Assembly: GCF_004217115.1 (NCBI RefSeq)
Contig: NZ_SHKN01000001.1
Location: forward strand, 2,545,781-2,609,780
Direction of reading: 5' to 3'
Length of the DNA stretch: 64,000 nucleotides
DNA from: Ancylomarina subtilis
GTDB lineage: Bacteria > Bacteroidota > Bacteroidia > Bacteroidales > Marinifilaceae
Shown: positions 60,765 to 64,000 of the stretch, piece after piece
Layout of the letters: each line of letters starts with the position of its first letter
Numbering within the stretch: the first letter of the stretch is position 1
The notes under the pieces: generated by a model
The model's input: only the letters and a program-made list of their open reading frames with translations
The model's database searches: none
What the model was told of the DNA's origin: nothing
Translations under genes and position numbers: made by a program

Positions 60765-63083
60765 TTATTCATACCTCAAACTCTCCACAGGATTCCTAGT
60801 AGCTGCTCGCCACGACTGAAACGAAACCGTAAGCATTGCAATGCCCATAGCAATAAGCCCCGCTAAGGCGAATATCCACCAGCTGAGTTCTGTTTTGTAG
60901 GCGAAATTTTGCAACCATTTATTCATAGCATACCATGAAATTGGACAGGCGAGTACGAAAGCAATAATAACCCATAAAGAGAAATCTCGATTTATCAATT
61001 TTAATATCTCTGAAGTTTTTGCACCATTTACTTTACGAATACCAATTTCCTTTTGTTTTTGCTGTACATAGTATAACGACATTGCAAATAATCCCATCAC
61101 AGAAATAATTACGGTAAGTATCGCAAAATACTTTACAATTTTTCCTGTTTTTTCTTCTTTTGCATACCAATCGCGAACCACCTCATCAAAGAAATCGATT
61201 CTTAAAGGTATACCATTAGTAAAATCACTGTGTGCCTTTTTTATTTTTTGAATCGTTTCGTAGTTATTCCCAGATTTCAATTTAATCACATAAGTCCAGG
61301 CATCACGATCTGGTTTAAGAATATGAAAATAGGCTGGTCCTAACTGACTTTTTAAATTTTTGAAATGAAAATCCTTTACGACACCATAAACAGGATATTC
61401 CTTATTATAAAGTTTAAAAGTTGTTGGATTTTCAGGGAGTTCCAATTTCTTTACAGCAGCTTCATTTAACCAGCAGACATCTTGAGAGAAGGCTACCCCT
61501 GTTTTTTTTACAGGTATATTCAATAATTTAAAGAAGTTTGTATCAACAAAGAAATGTTGAAAGCTCAACTCTTTATCCTTATAGGTAAAGCAATTATTGT
61601 TCCCTCCATCAAGAGGAGTTCCACAACTTAAACTAACATCTTCTACGCCAGGTATCTTTTCAAGAATTTCTTCAAGTACCCGCTGTTTTTTATTGGAAAC
61701 CTCATATTCAAAACAAAGCATATTTTCCTGTTCAAAACCAAGTTTATAATTACGAAGGAAATTAGTCTGCTTACTGATAAAAAAAGCACTGGTAATCAGA
61801 ATTATAATAATCAGATACTGAAAACATATCATGATTTTAGAATAGATATTTTTTTCCTTCATCTTAGATTCACCTTTTACAACCTCAATAGGATTGAATT
61901 TGGTAATTTTCAGTGCAGGAATAATTCCAGAAATGATACCAATCAACAGCATGAAAACAAAGGCAAAAAACAGGTTCCTCATTGTGAATTCATCAAGCAA
62001 ATTTATTCTGGTATCCAACAAATAATTAAAAACTGATACCATCTGAAAACTTAAAACCAGAGCAATGATAAGCGAGATGAAACTTAAAAGTATTGACTCA
62101 GATAAACTTTGTAATAACAAACCTGCTTTTTTGGCACCTATCAATTTCTTGACGGCTATTTCTTTATTTCGAAACGAGGATTGTGCTACCGTTAGGTTCA
62201 CATAATTGATAATAGAAAGTACTAAAATCAAGAATACAATACCTGACAAAATTTGAACAAAACGCTTACTCTTATTCTTTGAGTTACTGGAATGGGAAGT
62301 ACTAAAATACGAATCAACAATAGGTTCTAATTCAACAGACTTTGCATATTCTTTCTTAAACATCCAATTAACCTCTTTGAATAGTTTTAATATCTCAGGA
62401 GTTTTCGATTGAAAATTGGTATTGCCTTTAGTTAACACATACAAACCGTATGAATTACTATTATATGAGTCCAAAAAATCACTCATTCCAAAGGCTTTAC
62501 CCAGGCTTGGAAAATTAGCCAGCAAATCAAATTTATTAAAATGAGAATTATCAGGTACATCTTCCATGATACCCGTAATGACAAAATTAATGTCATCATT
62601 AATCGTGAAGGTAAGTCCTAATTCCGGAAGTTTTCCAAACAGTTTGTAAGCAAATGATTTCGTCAGAACAACAGTATTTTCTCTATTCAAAGCCGTTTTC
62701 TTATCTCCTTCAAGCATTTTGTACGTGAAAATGTTGAGAAAGGATGAATCAGCAAACAATATTTGCGACTTCAACTTCTGAGTTTCGGGTGCACAGGCAT
62801 ACATTTCCAAATAACGGGTTCGGGTAAAATTCTCCACCTCTGGAAATTTTTGCATCAGCAAGGGACCCGATGGTGGTGCAAAATCAGATTCATCTCCATG
62901 TGTCAAACGAAAAATTCTTTCCTTATTAACATGAAATTGATCAGCTGAATATTCATTTTTGATGTAAATACTCAATAAAAGAATAAACATTAAGGAAATG
63001 GAGAAACCAAAAATAGTAATGCTGCTATAAAGTTTGTTTCTCAAAAGATGTTGAACAAAAGTTTTCAGGTTTTTATATATCAT
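60765..63083 (-). CDS. FtsX-type ABC transporter permease (third of three)
   Basis: A 772-aa paralogue: N-terminal transmembrane segment (about 18-40), MacB-PCD-like periplasmic part, FtsX helices (about 275-395), helix pair near 415-435 and C-terminal FtsX domain (about 645-770). Its C terminus is nearly identical to that of the second permease. It is the closest of the three to the ATPase gene, with 130 bases between them that contain the relic tail of another permease. Confidence 0.88.
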   Translation of the reverse strand: MIYKNLKTFVQHLLRNKLYSSITIFGFSISLMFILLLSIYIKNEYSADQFHVNKERIFRLTHGDESDFAPPSGPLLMQKFPEVENFTRTRYLEMYACAPETQKLKSQILFADSSFLNIFTYKMLEGDKKTALNRENTVVLTKSFAYKLFGKLPELGLTFTINDDINFVITGIMEDVPDNSHFNKFDLLANFPSLGKAFGMSDFLDSYNSNSYGLYVLTKGNTNFQSKTPEILKLFKEVNWMFKKEYAKSVELEPIVDSYFSTSHSSNSKNKSKRFVQILSGIVFLILVLSIINYVNLTVAQSSFRNKEIAVKKLIGAKKAGLLLQSLSESILLSFISLIIALVLSFQMVSVFNYLLDTRINLLDEFTMRNLFFAFVFMLLIGIISGIIPALKITKFNPIEVVKGESKMKEKNIYSKIMICFQYLIIIILITSAFFISKQTNFLRNYKLGFEQENMLCFEYEVSNKKQRVLEEILEKIPGVEDVSLSCGTPLDGGNNNCFTYKDKELSFQHFFVDTNFFKLLNIPVKKTGVAFSQDVCWLNEAAVKKLELPENPTTFKLYNKEYPVYGVVKDFHFKNLKSQLGPAYFHILKPDRDAWTYVIKLKSGNNYETIQKIKKAHSDFTNGIPLRIDFFDEVVRDWYAKEEKTGKIVKYFAILTVIISVMGLFAMSLYYVQQKQKEIGIRKVNGAKTSEILKLINRDFSLWVIIAFVLACPISWYAMNKWLQNFAYKTELSWWIFALAGLIAMGIAMLTVSFQSWRAATRNPVESLRYE

Positions 63084-63138
63084 GATTTAAACTCTTAGTA
63101 AATGGCTTTTAAAATTCATATTCTACTGATAATATGAG

Positions 63139-63180
63139 CTATTCATATCTCAAACTCTTCACAGGATTCCTCGTTACTAC
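63139..63180 (-). pseudogene. relic 3' end of a fourth FtsX-type permease
   Basis: On the minus strand, 63177-63139 reads V-T-R-N-P-V-K-S-L-R-Y-E-stop, matching the shared C terminus TRNPVESLRYE of the second and third permeases. About 35 of 40 bases agree with the second permease. No upstream coding sequence remains, so this looks like the leftover of a deleted tandem copy. Confidence 0.8.
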
Positions 63181-63213
63181 TCAATAGAACTAAGAAAATT
63201 GATATAAGCGCAC

Positions 63214-63909
63214 TTATAATTGAGAATACTCCTCAACCAAAACCTCTTCGGTGACAACCTTCCCATCAAACAGGTTGATAATTCTATGAGCATATCCCGC
63301 ATCTTTTAAAGAGTGCGTTACCATGATAATGGTTGTGCCTTCACGGTTCAACTCGGTTAATAATTCCATAACTTCCTGACCGTTTTTAGAATCCAAATTA
63401 CCGGTAGGCTCATCTGCCAGAATTAAACCCGGATTGGATACTAATGCACGGGCTATAGCGACACGCTGCTGTTGTCCACCGGATAATTGTTGAGGGTAAT
63501 GCTTAGATCGATGGCTCATATTCATTCTGTCAAGTACCTTGCTTACCATCTCTTTGCGCTTCTTGCTACTAAATCCCTGATAAACCAAAGGCATTTCAAC
63601 ATTTTCGAAAACATTCAGTTCGTCAATCAGATTAAAACTCTGAAATACAAATCCAATATTTCCCTTACGTAAATCGGTTCTCTGACCTTCTTTTAGTCCT
63701 GCAACCTGCTTATCACCAAAAAGATATTGCCCTTCAGATGGATTATCAAGCAAACCTAAAATGTTTAATAATGTTGACTTTCCACAGCCAGAAGGCCCCA
63801 TAATAGCGACAAATTCCCCTCGCTTAATTTTTAAGTTGATATCGTTCAGAGCTAAGGTCTCTATTTCACTTGTTCGAAATACTTTCGTTAATTTTTCAAT
63901 TGTGATCAT
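63214..63909 (-). CDS. ABC transporter ATP-binding protein (MacB/LolD type)
   Basis: A 231-aa ATPase for the adjacent permeases. From ATG 63909: Walker [10 protein letters not shown] (38-46), signature LSGGQQQRV (142-150), Walker [13 protein letters not shown] (162-173), and a switch His in IMVTHS. The frame is open to 63939, but ATG 63909 fits the conserved start [11 protein letters not shown]. It is probably first in the permease transcript. No membrane-fusion (HlyD-like) or outer-membrane partner is in the window; one may lie beyond the right edge. Confidence 0.93.
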   Translation of the reverse strand: MITIEKLTKVFRTSEIETLALNDINLKIKRGEFVAIMGPSGCGKSTLLNILGLLDNPSEGQYLFGDKQVAGLKEGQRTDLRKGNIGFVFQSFNLIDELNVFENVEMPLVYQGFSSKKRKEMVSKVLDRMNMSHRSKHYPQQLSGGQQQRVAIARALVSNPGLILADEPTGNLDSKNGQEVMELLTELNREGTTIIMVTHSLKDAGYAHRIINLFDGKVVTEEVLVEEYSQL

Positions 63910-64000
63910 ATCTTTTAATTTTATTATTTGTTTGTACACTTAATACTTATGAATAAATGGATGTCGAACATCTCTTATAATTTTATTTGAACTCGATTCG

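Noticed and set aside
1-64000. tRNA, rRNA, riboswitch or prophage elements
   Set aside because: No T-loop GGTTCGAATCC-type sequences, no ribosomal RNA stretches and no phage structural or integrase genes were seen by eye; a tRNAscan-SE and Infernal run would settle this.

Overview
The window looks like a chromosomal segment of a low-GC Bacteroidota bacterium, probably in or near the Marinilabiliales (the order is inference). The support is: exact TAnnTTTG promoter boxes before many genes; typical Bacteroidota families (DUF4271, DUF4175, DUF4292); the conserved block running from a flippase and dut through a sugar-nucleotidyltransferase, a TPR protein, DUF4292, EnvC, DUF4175, an RsbW-like protein and ybeY to mnmG; and large FtsX-type ABC permeases. 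I found no rRNA, tRNA, CRISPR array, prophage or toxin-antitoxin locus.

Layout. 1-3.1 kb: a polysaccharide deacetylase, then an unusual locus where a REP-associated tyrosine transposase (RayT), flanked by palindromic repeats, lies between intact prfB and a displaced, diverged copy of the prfB 3' end. prfB needs a programmed +1 frameshift. 3.2-6.8 kb: yidD-rnpA, hemD, a DUF4271 membrane protein and a metallo-beta-lactamase-fold hydrolase. 7-17.5 kb: a Mur ligase (Mpl-like), upp, a C-terminal processing protease, lpxK (with a possible structured RNA upstream), dapD, an L-threonylcarbamoyladenylate synthase, a lipid kinase, a YwqK-like lipoprotein and a DUF58 protein. 17.5-30.3 kb: trxA, dnaE, an AsmA/DUF748-like protein, two secreted proteins of unknown role, exodeoxyribonuclease III, a methyltransferase and polA. 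30.4-41.9 kb: a degenerate HD protein, an arsR-queD pair, a long-chain polyprenyl synthase, an orphan histidine kinase, deoC, a MazG-like hydrolase, dtd, lplA, uvrC and adenine deaminase. 42-55.4 kb: a ParB-binding (parS) site abutting mnmG, then the conserved envelope block. 55.4-64 kb: a 538-base gene-free stretch with several palindromes, then three tandem FtsX-type permeases, the relic tail of a fourth, and their ATPase.

How the genes fit together. Most of the window is housekeeping: translation (prfB, rnpA, ybeY, mnmG, dtd, threonylcarbamoyl synthase), DNA replication and repair (dnaE, polA, uvrC, exodeoxyribonuclease III, dut), envelope building (Mpl, dapD, lpxK, EnvC-like, flippase, polyprenyl synthase) and nucleobase salvage (upp, ade, deoC). 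The parS site beside mnmG suggests that the segment lies in the origin-proximal part of the chromosome.

The most unusual features are: (1) the prfB/RayT locus, whose displaced gene tail is the pattern left by elements that integrate into a gene 3' end and restore it; (2) the parS site and a second, variant CACGTG palindrome 13.5 kb away; (3) a chain of three stem-loops before lpxK; (4) a DNA polymerase I whose proofreading motifs look lost; (5) signs of recombination between the 3' ends of the permease genes.
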